Shown piece by piece: positions 1 through 11,236 of a stretch of DNA of 64,000 nt (within the stretch, counting starts at the first letter, position 1; each line of letters begins with the position of its first letter). Position numbers and translations under genes: made by a program. The notes under the pieces were generated by a model, which saw only the letters and a program-made list of their open reading frames with translations, was not told the DNA's origin and did no database searches. The stretch comes from Margaritispora aquatica (lineage: Eukaryota; Ascomycota; Leotiomycetes; Helotiales; Discinellaceae): assembly GCA_007644065.1 (NCBI GenBank), contig VJWN01000007.1:806001-870000 (forward strand). Reading direction: 5' to 3'.

Positions 1-482
1 GCTACCAAGTTACGAAATGGTCGTGGGTAGTTGTTGTTTAGTTTCATTGATTATATCAAGTGAGGTTTATCTACGCTTTCTTTGGTTTGTTATTGGTTTT
101 GGCGTTTTCTAGAGCTTCCTGCACTTTATTGTCTGGTTATATCATCGTCATCCAGCAGTCGTCCTGTCCACCAGTCATTGATTGGACCTTCAGGAAGTTG
201 TTCCAGCTACACACTCTCTCGCGAAGAAGAACGATTTTCATTTCTTCAAACTTGCTACTCTGTATGACTTTTTTTTACCAATTCCTACCAAACGCCCCAT
301 TCTCCTGCCGTTTCGCCCACCCCCAGTCAGTCCCTGAGTACCTAAAGCAAAAGTCTCCCTTCATAGTCGTCGCATTCATCGCTCATCGCACATCCTTACT
401 TCTGACCTTCCTTCTTACAGATACCTCACAGCAAATCACACCATTGTATCGCGAGCGCATGTGCGCAGGAATACAACAAGAA

Positions 483-570
483 CCCTAACACCCTGACACC
501 CTAACGCCCTACCGCCCTACCGCCTTACCGCCCTACTACCCGACTACCCAACTGCCCGACTGCCCTACCA
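483..570. repeat. 8-bp degenerate tandem repeat, about 11 units
   Basis: Eleven consecutive 8-mers keep register without indels: CCCTAACA, CCCTGACA, CCCTAACG, CCCTACCG (twice), CCTTACCG, CCCTACTA, CCCGACTA, CCCAACTG, CCCGACTG, CCCTACCA. The first unit resembles the fungal telomere word CCCTAA, but the 8-bp period and the drift away from it argue for a local minisatellite. Confidence 0.85.
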
Positions 571-580
571 CCACATCACT

Positions 581-610
581 GCTAAGCTAAGCTCAGCTCA
601 GCTCAGCTAC
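581..610. repeat. 5-bp tandem repeat GCTMA, six units
   Basis: The units GCTAA x2, GCTCA x3 and GCTAC x1 are contiguous. The array begins 10 bp after the 8-bp array and ends 26 bp before the stop codon of the first minus-strand gene. Confidence 0.85.
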
Positions 611-635
611 GCACCCCGAGACACACAGTCTACCA

Positions 636-1265
636 CTACACCGTCCAGTTCTTGCGATCGCGCTCCATCTTCTCGGCCAACGTGAGCTCCTCGCGTCTGT
701 TCTCGTAGACCCAGTGTTGGAGCTGATGTTGGTTCTGCTCGAGACGTCGATCATCTTGATCTTGACCTTGATATTGATCTCGATCTGTCCCAATGACTGA
801 GCCATGAGAGGCGGGGTTGAGAGATGGAGATGAGGAGGCATGGTTGAATGCGTGAGTGCAAGTGGAAGTGGAAGTGGCCTTGTGTGAGGCAGGCGGGTTC
901 GTGGAGTGTTCTTCGTGTGGAGGAGGAAGAGGAGCAGAGGGATGAGGTGGTGCTACTGCTGGCGGTGTTGATAGTTCTGGATCTTCGGGCCTAGATGGGG
1001 TTATGTGTTAGTCGTTGGGTTCGTGTTGTCCTCGTTACTTGTGCGCGGATGTCTGCATAATACATATCGAGGTCGAGGCCGAGGAAGAGAAGACTTACTT
1101 GGAAGACGAGCCCCAGGTTGGCTTGTAGTTCATGTCGGAGTTCAATTTAAGCTTGGTATGGTCATCCATGTTTGGTGCTTGAGATTTGAGCAAGCCCGAG
1201 TCCGAGACAGGTTTGAAGTTGAAGTTGGAGTTGGAAGTTTGGTTGAGTTTGGTGAATTCGGCCAT
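636..1265 (-). CDS. unrecognised small protein, two exons, about 173 aa
   Basis: Proposed exons on the minus strand are 1265-1099 and 990-636. The 108-nt intron has a GTAAGT donor and a GACTAAC branch before TAG. The joined frame stays open from ATG at 1265 to TAG at 636-638. The N-terminus carries two in-frame copies of a 32-aa unit, each opening with SQAPNM; the middle is Pro/Ser/Thr-rich, with an STSTST run. The C-terminus is charged and amphipathic (HWVYENRREELTLAEKMERD), which looks like the conserved part. I do not recognise the family. Start choice is uncertain: the second repeat copy offers an equally good ATG at 1169. Reading frame and splice signals are seen in the sequence; coding status is inference. 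Confidence 0.55.
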
Positions 1266-3266
1266 GTTGGGTGCTTGGGATTTGGATATGATGTTGACAA
1301 ATGAGTTTGTGTATGATTGATGCTTGAAGAGCTAGGCGAGATGGTGTGAGGTAGGAGGAAAGAAAGAAGTACGGATTTCGAAAGAGGAAAGTCTGTAGTC
1401 CAGATTGAATTATGAGTGGAGAGAGGGAGATAGATAGACATCTTATATACATATATATTGGGTTGAAGAGAAATCGGTAGATGTATGGTATTTGTGAGAT
1501 TTTGTATAAAGTATATGATGGCGGACCGGTCAGTGGTTCGCAACCGACCAACTCGAGAATAATATTATGCAGCTTTCTCCACGCTCAGATCCATGAGCGC
1601 CCCTGACTTAAGATAAGCGACACCAACCACTCTCTAGCCAGCATACCACCAGCTATAATACCACTACCAACCATATCGCTTGATGTGGTTGATAAAAGCG
1701 GTTGCAAGGTTTCTTGCCTCTTGATTCCTTTTGGGCAGCCTTCGTGGTCTTGCCTTACTCGTCATGCATATGCGGTGTACCGTGCGTGCCAATGAAAAAG
1801 CAACACAGGTAGTATTTTGGAGAACTCGATGGGCAGTGGCTTTTTGCCTTTTCAAATGAACTTAAAGAATATCACGCCTCATTCTCGGTGAATGAAGGGA
1901 ATTATGAGATGTCAAACAAAAAGCCTCGATAGGAATTGTCCCAAAGGAGGAACCCGAACTGTCGGTCGCTTAAATGTCGCGATTTATGGTTGCAATTCTC
2001 CTAAGTTGTAAGTCGCAGTCGTAGTAGCATACACACTGAAGGTACTATGGGTAGGCATTGATAGAAATGCAATGTAGAAATTGCGAATGCAATATTGTGG
2101 TTTTGGTTCGCGTTGTACCTTTTTAGCTTGTATTAATCCTACTCCTTGATGTCGCTATCGTTCAAGGCACTTGGATCCTAATTAAGGCAAATAATTATGG
2201 GCTAAGTCAGATCGAGTGCAAAAGCTGGCTGAGTGTTACAAGGCTCTTCAAGGTATTCAGCCCTTTCGGAGCGAACTACATTTTTTGTACATAGTTTGGA
2301 TTTACGATGCGAATAGATCTCACGCACCTAGAGTTGTCCAATTGCCATCGCTTGAAGTCGGAAGTTGATTTTTGTGGGCGGTGTCGAGATCTTGCGAGGC
2401 AATTATTTCATGTGCGAACCACTTCGGCGCACCGTCACTTGTTTTATTTCTTGCATGCATCCTTGTCAGGATGGACCGAAGTACAGTGAGGTGCTGTAAT
2501 AGCGTTGGATACCTGGCCACATCCGGCTGCATGACGCAAGTTCGGCTCTGAGGCGCAGCTGGGCAGACTAGCAATGGAATATGATGTCCGTGATAATATA
2601 CAGCATTGCACATTGACGGGATACAGCAATGACATGACATATGCGACGATAGTTCATAGTGTTATGGTGTATGCTTATGAGATATAGCCAACAAGGCAAA
2701 ATTGATCTTTCTAATATGCTTTCAAACAGGTCGCAAGGCGAATAACTCTATCAGATGGGTAAAAAAAATAAGACTGTCACATCAAAATAGCAATTTAATG
2801 TGAATTAAGTAAATGGCCTGTGGCATTTGCTAAGTAATCGCTTGTTTTCCCCCTTTTCGGGGGGAGGTTTGACTCCTGGTGAGAGGCTCAGGGCTTAGGA
2901 GATCTCGTGTCAGAAATCTGTGTAGGCAAAACTGTTCTTGGTGCATTTTGATTCGTAGTTGGTCTGATTACTTACTTTTGATATATTTTTCGCTCAGTCT
3001 TGATTGTGATTGGTACTATTGATCTTTGTGTGGAGAAATATCATTTGATTAGTACCTTCAAACTACACCGTGTTTGTATCTAGACTAAGTACCTAGGTAC
3101 ACTTGAAACCATTACAACCAATCATAAGCCAAAAAAAAACGCCTCTCTCCGCCTTTGGTATCTTCAAACATACTTAATATCCAGACCTCTCGACATCGTA
3201 TGCAATATGTAAATCGTTATTTGCTCCACTATTCTCGCTCAAAAGAACCTTAAACACAACTGCTCA
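1266..3266. other. 2-kb intergenic region
   Basis: The right flank of the first gene should hold its promoter. Beyond that I see no supported gene; open frames near 1664-1855 and 2307-2640 overlap on both strands and look random. A short GC hairpin (C5/G5) lies at 2849-2863 and a perfect 12-bp palindrome, GTACCTAGGTAC, at 3089-3100. Confidence 0.5.
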
Positions 3267-3993
3267 TCAAGAATCACAGGAAGAGCCTCGTTCCCACCTG
3301 GTCTTCTCAAGACGCTCATTTAGTGTCAACATCGGGTTTGAGGTCTCATGAGCCCAGAGCTGAAGTTGATATTCGTTGCGTCTGTTTCTTTGACTTCTTG
3401 TCATGTCAAAGGAGAGTGTATCACCATGTAATACAGATACGTCTTGCAGATCGTCTAGAGATACATTGAGGCTTGATAAGATCTCATCAACAGTGTCCTT
3501 TGGTTGAGATACAGAGATACTTCTATCACTGGGATATGAGGAGGTTTCAGGTAAGATAATTAGAGAACCCTTCGCAACATGAGGCATTCTTTTCGCTTCG
3601 ACCGTTGCTGTCGTGTCCGCCTCTGCCTCGAGTCTTGCTACCCGCTCAGCTGTATCGTCATGACTTGACTTGATCTTGAAGGATGACGCAATACGCCATG
3701 CTTCGTCAAATTCGATATTCAATCCTAGTTTTTGGGTCGGGTGTGGCTCTCTCTTCTGATAAAATGCAGCATCGCGACTCCTTCCAATGTTGTCGTCCAA
3801 AGTATAATTTTGACCAACGCCCTCTTCTTCTCTGGGAATTGTTGATTCTATTGAGGCTTCACGATATCTAGTTGAGAATTGACATCAGCTCTGCTTCCGA
3901 CGAGTACACGGAGGACAGCAACCAGAATATCATTAGCACTTACGTGTCTCCAAAGTGGACTCGTAAATCTGTCTTGCGATTGATATGCCTCAT
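3267..3993 (-). CDS. unrecognised protein, two exons, about 216 aa
   Basis: Exons are 3993-3944 and 3867-3267, with a 76-nt intron (GTAAGT donor, CAACTAG acceptor). Joining them gives one frame from ATG at 3993 to the stop at 3267. The protein begins MRHINRKTDLRVHFGDT, then has a Glu-rich acidic segment and a C-terminus with an NRRNEYQLQLWAHET patch. No domain is recognised, and there are no signal peptide or membrane segments. Without the small first exon the frame has no ATG near its beginning, which supports the splice. An additional upstream exon cannot be excluded. Confidence 0.6.
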
Positions 3994-5682
3994 ATTCAAG
4001 ATGATTAAAGTGGGTATTAAAGCAGCTTATTTTGCCAAAACTTGAGAGATGTATGATGCAAAGCGTTTTGAACTGACAGTGTAGCAAGAATAAATCAGAA
4101 ACGAGAATAGTCATCAGCTATACGTTTTTTCAGCCTTTGTGGCGAAGAATTATTGGGACGGTGTCTTTCGTGCCACACATTTCATTCATTCGACTAGCTT
4201 TCACGGGGAAAATGCCCGAATCCAGTTGCTATTCTGACTGTACACGTCGGCAAGGACTCATTTGTGGCAACAGTATCGACTTAGAGTAGTGTTGCAGCAG
4301 CACTTGGTGTCAGAAAGCGAGGATGGCTTCTTGCCTTACTTTGAGAGTTTGTGCATGGCTTTAGAATAAGGCTTAATGTTGCGTCAATTGCATGTCAAAG
4401 TCCAAATCTCATACAAACCTCGCCAATAACGTGTGGTTTATGCGCCAAGTTTGCATGGTAATGAGGAAATGTGGTGATACCCCCACGGAAAAGTAGCTTC
4501 TGGGAAGAATAAGCGCAAACGGCAGGCGGCTCGTCCGCAAGAGCCGCGATACCTCGCAGTTGGCTTGCGGTGTGGAAAGGAGAAGGTCCGATAGATTTGA
4601 CTGCGGAAGCACCAACATCGCAGCTTTCATATTGGGTGGCTTTCTCTGGCAAGCTTAACAACCAAACGGAGGAAAAAGCAGTCATTCAGTAAGTATGGGC
4701 ATAAGCATGTATTATGAAAGGATGACAGGAGCTTTTGTCCCCCGATTCTCTCGAAGTTCTTCTTCCTCGGAATTGGCCGCAGGCTGGGCGATGCTGGATT
4801 GTCTATTGGGCTGATAAGCGAAGCGTGGATGAAGGTCACAGGATGACCCATATTCAGACAAAACGCAAACGGGCCACAAGCCGGCTAGCACCGACATGAA
4901 GGCTATTACGCCGTTAATACCCGAAAATATAACATATAATCTGCTGTAATGAGTTCGAGAAGACGGCGCTCTTGGGGGGAATGGACAGGCAGCAACTTTA
5001 GGCAAATTCGCAGCGTTGATGTTCAGTCACCCACATCAGGCGAGACATGATATGAAGTCTCTCAGCATATAATAAACTATATCAGAATACACAGCGAATT
5101 TCTCGTAGTGAGCTTGTGGTTCGCATCGAACCTTGTTTTCGTCACACTCCAATGTGCCTCATCTCATCTTTCCGAATTCGCTTGTTTTCAGCCCTAGATC
5201 TCAGCCCAGATAATCGCCATCACCAGGCTTCATTCAACACATCTGTAGTCGCATCATGGCGATCCATTTAATTGACAGTGTGATATCTAGATTAATTCTT
5301 AGCTGGGCTGTGATGATTGTGTTATTTTTGTATGGTTAATCTCATTGAAGTTAATTTTAAAGACTTTTGGCGGTTGACGGGGCTGAGGTTATTCGAAAGT
5401 AAATCCCCACTAGGCTGGAGCCGAAGAGCAATGTGCTCCTTCATAAATTGATAACTTCTACCTTATAGATTATGATGAAAGGAGTTTACGTCCTGTCACT
5501 CGCTCTAAGAGACGTGGCGTTTCATTATTTTCTTGGGACGTTCTATAAACTAGTTGTGGTGACTTTGATAACAATAGCCTCATTAAGTGCTTATTTGAGA
5601 TGCTTCCTCCTAGAATTTGGGAAATTGTGTCCATAATTATGCATGTTATATACAATAACCATATAAAAACACCAGCATATAT
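3994..5682. other. 1.7-kb intergenic region
   Basis: No supported gene. Minus-strand frames at 4395-5005 contain one hydrophobic stretch followed by an acidic tail, but have no convincing start, splice partner or homology. The part nearest 3994 should carry the promoter of the preceding minus-strand gene. Confidence 0.45.
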
Positions 5683-6737
5683 CTAAGACATCTGAATACC
5701 ACTCTCAATATCATTAGCAATGTCTTGAAATTCAACCCACTGCTTCATCTTCTCCAGTACATGCTCCCCATAAATAAAATTCTCGCCATCCACACTCTCA
5801 ACCGTACAGTCTAGCCCTGGCTCGAAGAAGAAAGGGGCCGAGTACCTCCCCTTTGTAGCTTGTGCCCCACTCCTACCAGTCTCTCTAGGCGTTGAACTCC
5901 TGACTCGATGGTAGGTAGCAACCCACCTTCCGCCACTGACCTTCGCCATCAAATCCCCAATATTCACTACCATACTTCCAGGCACGTACGGTGCTGCGAT
6001 CCATTCTCCTGCACCGTTTCGAACTTCCAAGCCACCAGTAGGGTCTTGGTGTAGCAGTGTTAGGATTCCGGAGTCTGTGTGCGGTGTGCAAATCAGCTCT
6101 TGCTGTCGCGAGGCTGCTACTGGCGGGTAATGAAGTAAGCGAAGGGTGCTGAGGGACGCATCGAGATAGTGGTTGAAGAATGTAGGAGGCTTGGCGAGTG
6201 AGATGGCTAGTAGGCACAACAGCTGTGAAGAGAGTGCTTGAAGCTCAGTATGGAGAGTCTCGCAAGCGTTGCGGAAAGTAGGATGAGATGCAGGGAAGAC
6301 GTTGGGTTCTGTGAGATTGAACTTTGTCTTCTTCGATGTAGAAGTAGGGGATGATTGTGTGCCGAACTCAAAGCCTTCTTTGAGATTATCCGAGCCTTCT
6401 TGAGGTGGAAAGTATCTAAAATTAATATTAGAGGCGCTGGTTAAAAGATAAGTTGAACGATATACCCTCTGTAAGTGTTCGTATTCTTCTTGACAAATGT
6501 CTTCTTTGCAAGTTTCATCTTCTCATCCATCGGTAGGCCCTGGAAGAACTCATCACACAGACCGAAGACGTCATTATGTGTGAATGTCAGAGGTAGATCT
6601 GTGAGATACGCGAAGCCAGTAGTAGAGAAAACCTCGTCGAGTTTGGTAGCAAGAGCTGAAATTTCATCCAGGCTCGGCGACGCTGATTTGAGAGCAACAA
6701 GAGATACAATTGGCAGTGTCGAGAAAGATGTCGACAT
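5683..6737 (-). CDS. 2-oxoglutarate/Fe(II)-dependent dioxygenase (isopenicillin-N-synthase-like)
   Basis: Exons are 6737-6466 and 6415-5683 with a 50-nt intron; the product is about 334 aa, normal for the family. The N-terminal DIOX_N half (about residues 8-120) is followed by the double-stranded beta-helix core. The iron triad is visible: His203 and Asp205 in PHTDSG, and His260 in ATYHRV. The 2-oxoglutarate-binding R-x-S pair is Arg281/Ser283 (RYSAPFFF). Such enzymes hydroxylate or desaturate small molecules using 2-oxoglutarate and O2 in the cytosol; the substrate here cannot be told. No biosynthetic-cluster partners lie alongside, so a stand-alone catabolic or defence role is as likely as secondary metabolism. 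Confidence 0.9.
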
Positions 6738-7437
6738 TTTGATTACCTTGGGTAGAAGATGATCTTGTCTTTGTTCGAAGTAGAGAGGTCAGTCGTTGAT
6801 TTACAGTGTTCAATTCACAACTGATTCGAAACCTCTTATCAACTTCCAGGCACTGGCTTGACTTATATTCTTGTCGTGAAAGCCTTCTTTGATTTACATC
6901 AAGATCATATCCAATCTCCATTCTTGTGAGATTTCTCCACACCAATGCCTACAAAGATATGCCATCTGTGTTACCAAGTACACATAATTAGGGAACCGAA
7001 GCCCCCTTAGAAGCAAGCGCTGCATATGCAAGAGTCTTTGAAGTGCTTATTGTCCAATTGAAATTTGTTAGCGATTTGATCGTGTGCCTGCTTGCCGAAT
7101 GTGATGCGAGAGTGTGGGGCTTGTTATGTCATTTGATGAAATAGGCCATGGTTTCCGGTCCAATCCGAAAGTCATGACGGCAAGAATGTGCCTGAAGCGA
7201 TTGTGCACTGACAACTTCAGCAAGACGATTCAGTAAAGACTATTTACTCTTCTTCCATGAACATATTTAGATACCTTTCCGATGGGATACATTGCTTCTA
7301 TTTGAGTTTGTTGGTATTAGGTGATCTTTCTTGTTTGTTTTCAGGTGTAATCTTGCATGTGTTTGGTTTGAACATTGCATGGAATTTGAAACTATCTTAC
7401 AGGTGTAGCAATCCATAAACCATTGTGACATGAATTC
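6738..7437. other. intergenic, oxygenase promoter side
   Basis: About 700 bp between two minus-strand genes. It should hold the oxygenase promoter near 6738 and the 3' end of the next gene near 7437. No gene or repeat was recognised. Confidence 0.5.
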
Positions 7438-8726
7438 TTATTTTCTCAATGCCGAGCCTGTGGACATATCCCGATACCTTTTAATCTTCTCCTCATCCCA
7501 CTTTTCCAAATCAAACTCCCCTTTCTCAGCACGAAATCCTTGTTTGTGCCATCTCTGGACATCTTGCAATGTAACATGATATGTCTTTAGGCCAAGATCG
7601 TTCCTCACCCTTTCCTTATAAGCGTTCTCCTTTTCCATACTACGGCCAGGATGATCCCTTAGAGAAGCAAGATTCTCCTTGTCGTCCATGAGCTCGGCCA
7701 TGCTCTTGAAATCTTCGTCTTGTTGCTTGAACTTTGCCAGCATTCTATTCGTCCCAGCCATAGTGGGTCTCATCATCGTTCTCGTTGCGGGCTTTTCCCA
7801 CTCGACACACTTATCGTAGTCCATCTGGAATCCAAACTCATCATACGTTGGCGAGCCATCACGCCCTTTGTCAACGGTGATGTGGATAGCTCGGAAAGGA
7901 TCCTTTTCAGAACCACGAGGATGTTCTTCTTGCCAGATTTCACTTTGGGTCTTCCTTTTCTTTCTTGACTTTTCTTCAGGAACCAAAGCGATATCATTTG
8001 TTCCTTTACGATGGAACTTTATGTGGCTCATAGCAAAAGTACACATGAAACGAGCTGACATCTCGATATCTAGTGCGCGGATGTCCTTTCCACTTTCTTC
8101 CTTGATGCGAGCACGCATCTCGTTCACCTTGGCATGCAACAAGCTGTACTCTTTCATGGAGTACGAGATAGCTGTATCCTCATGGCGATCTCCTGCCTTT
8201 GCGTCTCCCCAACGAAGGTAGCGATCTAATTCATCCGAAAAATACGGCAAATTTACAGGGTCGTATGCGGATAAGATGAGTGTTGCTGTCTGTAACGGAA
8301 CGCCTTCTAATTCTCGAAGGATCTTGATGGGGTTGTTGGTGTTCATTTTGTTCGATTCGTACTCAGCAAATGCTTTCTTGGTGATTTCTCGGATCTTCGT
8401 CACGCTGTTCTTGGCAGCTGACTGGAAAGCTGCAAAGCTGTATACCTTTGCTCGATGTCTGTCATGAATTTGCTTCTCAGTATGTTAATTATTGCTTGGC
8501 TCTCAAGAACTTACGCCCTCCATTCGATGAGTACAAGGAACTCTGTCTTCTCCAAGAATGCGTTTCCCTCGGCCTTCCTGAGCTCAAGTGTCTCTAAGAT
8601 CGTGTTGATACGCATTTCTTCGAACGGCTTTACTTCCTTCGATACGTAGCTTGATCCAGAGCCATATTGGGCTTTGGATTGGAGCTCATCGTATGAGATC
8701 TTGCTGGGTGCGTATCTTTGCTCCAT
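7438..8726 (-). CDS. conserved fungal protein, possible helix-hairpin-helix fold, 410 aa
   Basis: Exons are 8726-8515 and 8458-7438, with a 56-nt intron (GTAAGT donor, ATGACAG acceptor). The stretch RELEGVPLQTATLILSAYDP resembles the helix-hairpin-helix turn of HhH-GPD DNA glycosylase-type proteins, and is followed by a PYFSDELDRYLRWG segment I associate with a fungal family of unknown function. A Lys/Arg-rich patch (KSRKKRKTQ) about two-thirds along could be a nuclear signal. No catalytic Lys/Asp glycosylase signature or Fe-S cysteines are seen, so I do not claim enzymatic activity. The promoter carries ACGCGTCGCG at 8889-8898 and CACGTG at 8939-8944. Gene reality is firm; function is inference. 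Confidence 0.75.
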
Positions 8727-11236
8727 AACGAATGATCAAAGGCTCAAAAGAGTTATTGCTGCTCTTTCAGGCTAAAATCTGCGCAGTCGTATAGTTATGT
8801 GTAATATGCTATGTTTTAATGGCTAAATGCAAATAGAACAAAAAAGGGCAGAGAGGTGGAGGCTAAAAGCTGAGGTGTGCATCTCCCAACGCGTCGCGTC
8901 GTAGATTCTCGATTGTTCCACTTGAGTTGACCTCGTTTCACGTGATGACCACCAAGACCTGCGACAAGTCACACTTATCACCTAGGTAAGGTAGGTAAGC
9001 TACCTATCTAAGGTAGGTAGAATCTGGTCCAGGTATCAATCAGCCTGAAGGCATAACCACAAAGCTATGCAGTTGGGCTTCAGTACTCTATGTATCAATT
9101 GTTAATTTCGATCTTGTAAAATTACTGTCACACTGTTGGTCCTTACACTGAAATTGGCAATTCTTCATCCCTCACCTCGTTATCCACTTCCTCCCAATTC
9201 ATGCTGAATAAGTGCCTTGTTTGCTGTCTCATCTTCTCATCTTCTCATTTCCTACTAAGAACCGATGAACTATTATAAGATCTCATTTATCACTCATATA
9301 AGAACTAACCAGGATGTGTAAAGCTTTCTAATATATTCCCACTACAACCTATAAGATCCCGAGAATCTTGGATCAATATGGAGCAGACTCCCAATTCAGG
9401 AGATTCTCGCGTTTTCTCATCGAAATAGCGCTTTAAAAAGGGCGCAGTGGGGTTTGCAAGACAATTTCTCCATCAAAGCTGCAAACAACAAGATTTCTAC
9501 TATCCTTTCTCATCACTTACCCTTGTTCAATTCCATAAATGTCTACACAACCCCCACAAATGTTGTTAAAGGACTCTCAGCATAACATTGTACTTGGTTG
9601 TTCTTCATACGTGCAGATTCTTTGGGGACTAGATACGACGAGCTTTCTTCCATGACAATCGCGCCAGCCAAAGACAGCGAAAACAATATTGAATCGCGAT
9701 AATTAGAGCAAACACTTGCTCCTTGCATCTCAGAATAACTCCGAAGGTATGCGCTTCTTCCAAAGCCTATTTATGAGCACGTTGTCAACGTATCTAGCTT
9801 ATAAGCTTCAAGATCTCCTGAGATAGCAGCACCTCTGTCTTATTCATTAATAAGATTGCACTGAGCGACTTGACGTATTCATCTGTTCCATGTCGAAGCA
9901 GTACCTTGCATTCTACACCTGGAATCAATCAGGGCTTGACCAAACGTCTCGAAAATAATTGTAAATGTTCCAGATAACCAGTCCACATTTGGTAGTTTGA
10001 CAGGGAAGAATTCTTGAACGTCGGGTATCTCTGCATATTATATGTCAATAGCATCCTCGATTTTCAAGGTACCATTCGAGACCGCGCTCGAAACACTAAC
10101 TCGACACTTGCAACATATGAACTCTGAGACATAGTTGTTCTAGATTCTCCTGTAAGAAGAGCAAACCCTTTACATCCACGCAACACGAGAGCTCATATTT
10201 GAAACATCCGGAGTATACTGTTTGCAATGCGGCGGTAGACTTTCGGCCGGGATACCTTGCACAAGAAAACTCTTCAACTATTGTAACACCCCATTTGCTG
10301 TACTACCACAAGAAAGCGGGAGAAACATCGAGTCTAGGCAAGACATCTAGGTGTAGAGGTAAATATACATATTATGAAAACAAGCATCGATGTTACTTGA
10401 AAATATGCTGGGTTTTGGGAAAGGTTCTGGGTCACTTACCCGCGTGATAGCATGCCCAATAACAACATCTAAAAGCGCTGTATTGACACAACAAAACGAC
10501 ATTGCATGCAGAACATGACACCCATGATTAACAAAACTAAATTCAAAGACATGGTCGCCTATACTGCACAAATCACCATCACCAAAAATCTTGTGTCACC
10601 TCAAACGCCGACCAAGAACGGACCATAATCCCAAACCAGTCCAACACCGAACCGCACCTCGACCTGCAACAAAAACGCAGCACCAATCCCTCAAAACCAA
10701 TAACCCTCTTTCCTCGCTCCCTTCCCGCAGAAGAAAAGAAAGCACAACCACTAACCATCCTTCATCCATCCCCGAAGAACAACTTAAGGGACGGCGCGTT
10801 CCGAGACGTGCATAATCAGATCTGCAACAAATCCCCACGCAAAACACAAAATGCTCAAAATCAGTGGCACAGAAGAAGCGAAGACGAGGAGATTTTCCGG
10901 GTGGCGGCCCGAGCCCTTTTTTACGATGAGCAACAAAAGATTCAGATTCAATCTTGCAAACGCTTGGTGGAGAGTTGGTGATACGGTGAGATGAATGTAC
11001 TGCGTTACGCATGGTTGTGATTGGTGACACTTGTCACGGTGTTCGTTGACCGCTGTTCGAAGTGATGAGAAAAAGAAAGACAGTGGAGATGGTGGTCGTG
11101 GCTGTTAGTGATTGGTGAAAGAGATAAATGGAATGTAGTGGTTTCAAGTCTATATTGCTAGAATCATGAGATATGATACAATGGCCATCCACGAAGCAAG
11201 TCTCTGTCGCTCCCAAATCTTGACAAGACGAACCTT
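8727..11236. other. 2.5-kb intergenic region
   Basis: The first 250 bp are the promoter of the minus-strand gene ending at 8726 (ACGCGT at 8889, CACGTG at 8939, a TAGGTA-rich block at 8980-9020). The rest has no supported gene. Open frames at 9543-9728, 10199-10571 and 10591-11216 overlap on opposite strands and lack domain or splice support. Confidence 0.5.
8980..9020. repeat. TAGGTA-rich palindromic block
   Basis: The block contains ACCTAGGT (8-bp palindrome, 8980-8987) followed by alternating GGTA/TACC words, including a 6-bp inverted repeat TAGGTA/TACCTA at 8992-8997 and 9001-9006 with a 3-nt loop. Related palindromes occur at 3089-3100 and 29704-29713. Confidence 0.7.

Larger units (their letters stand above)
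1..635. other. left-edge gene-free stretch
   Basis: No convincing gene was seen. A long open frame at 60-488 (+) begins at GTG with a hydrophobic stretch, but it lacks splice context and a recognisable domain. The stretch ends in two short tandem repeats (483-570 and 581-610) lying just 3' of the first minus-strand gene, so it probably holds that gene's 3' UTR and terminator region. Confidence 0.5.

Noticed and set aside
60..488. 142-aa frame with a hydrophobic N-terminus, possibly a secreted protein
   Set aside because: It begins at GTG, shows no domain or cysteine pattern, and runs into repeat DNA; composition looks random.
483..570. True telomere end (CCCTAA array)
   Set aside because: The period is 8 bp rather than 6, units degenerate quickly, and unique sequence with genes lies on both sides.
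4395..5005. Overlapping minus-strand frames with one possible membrane segment
   Set aside because: No credible start or splice partners, several frames compete, and no family is recognised.
5683..6737. Secondary-metabolite cluster anchored on the 2-oxoglutarate oxygenase
   Set aside because: No polyketide synthase, NRPS, terpene synthase or transporter lies near it; neighbours are unrelated conserved genes.
10591..11030. Long frames on both strands (74 and 144 aa)
   Set aside because: Each is the antisense shadow of the other, low-complexity, without splice or domain support.
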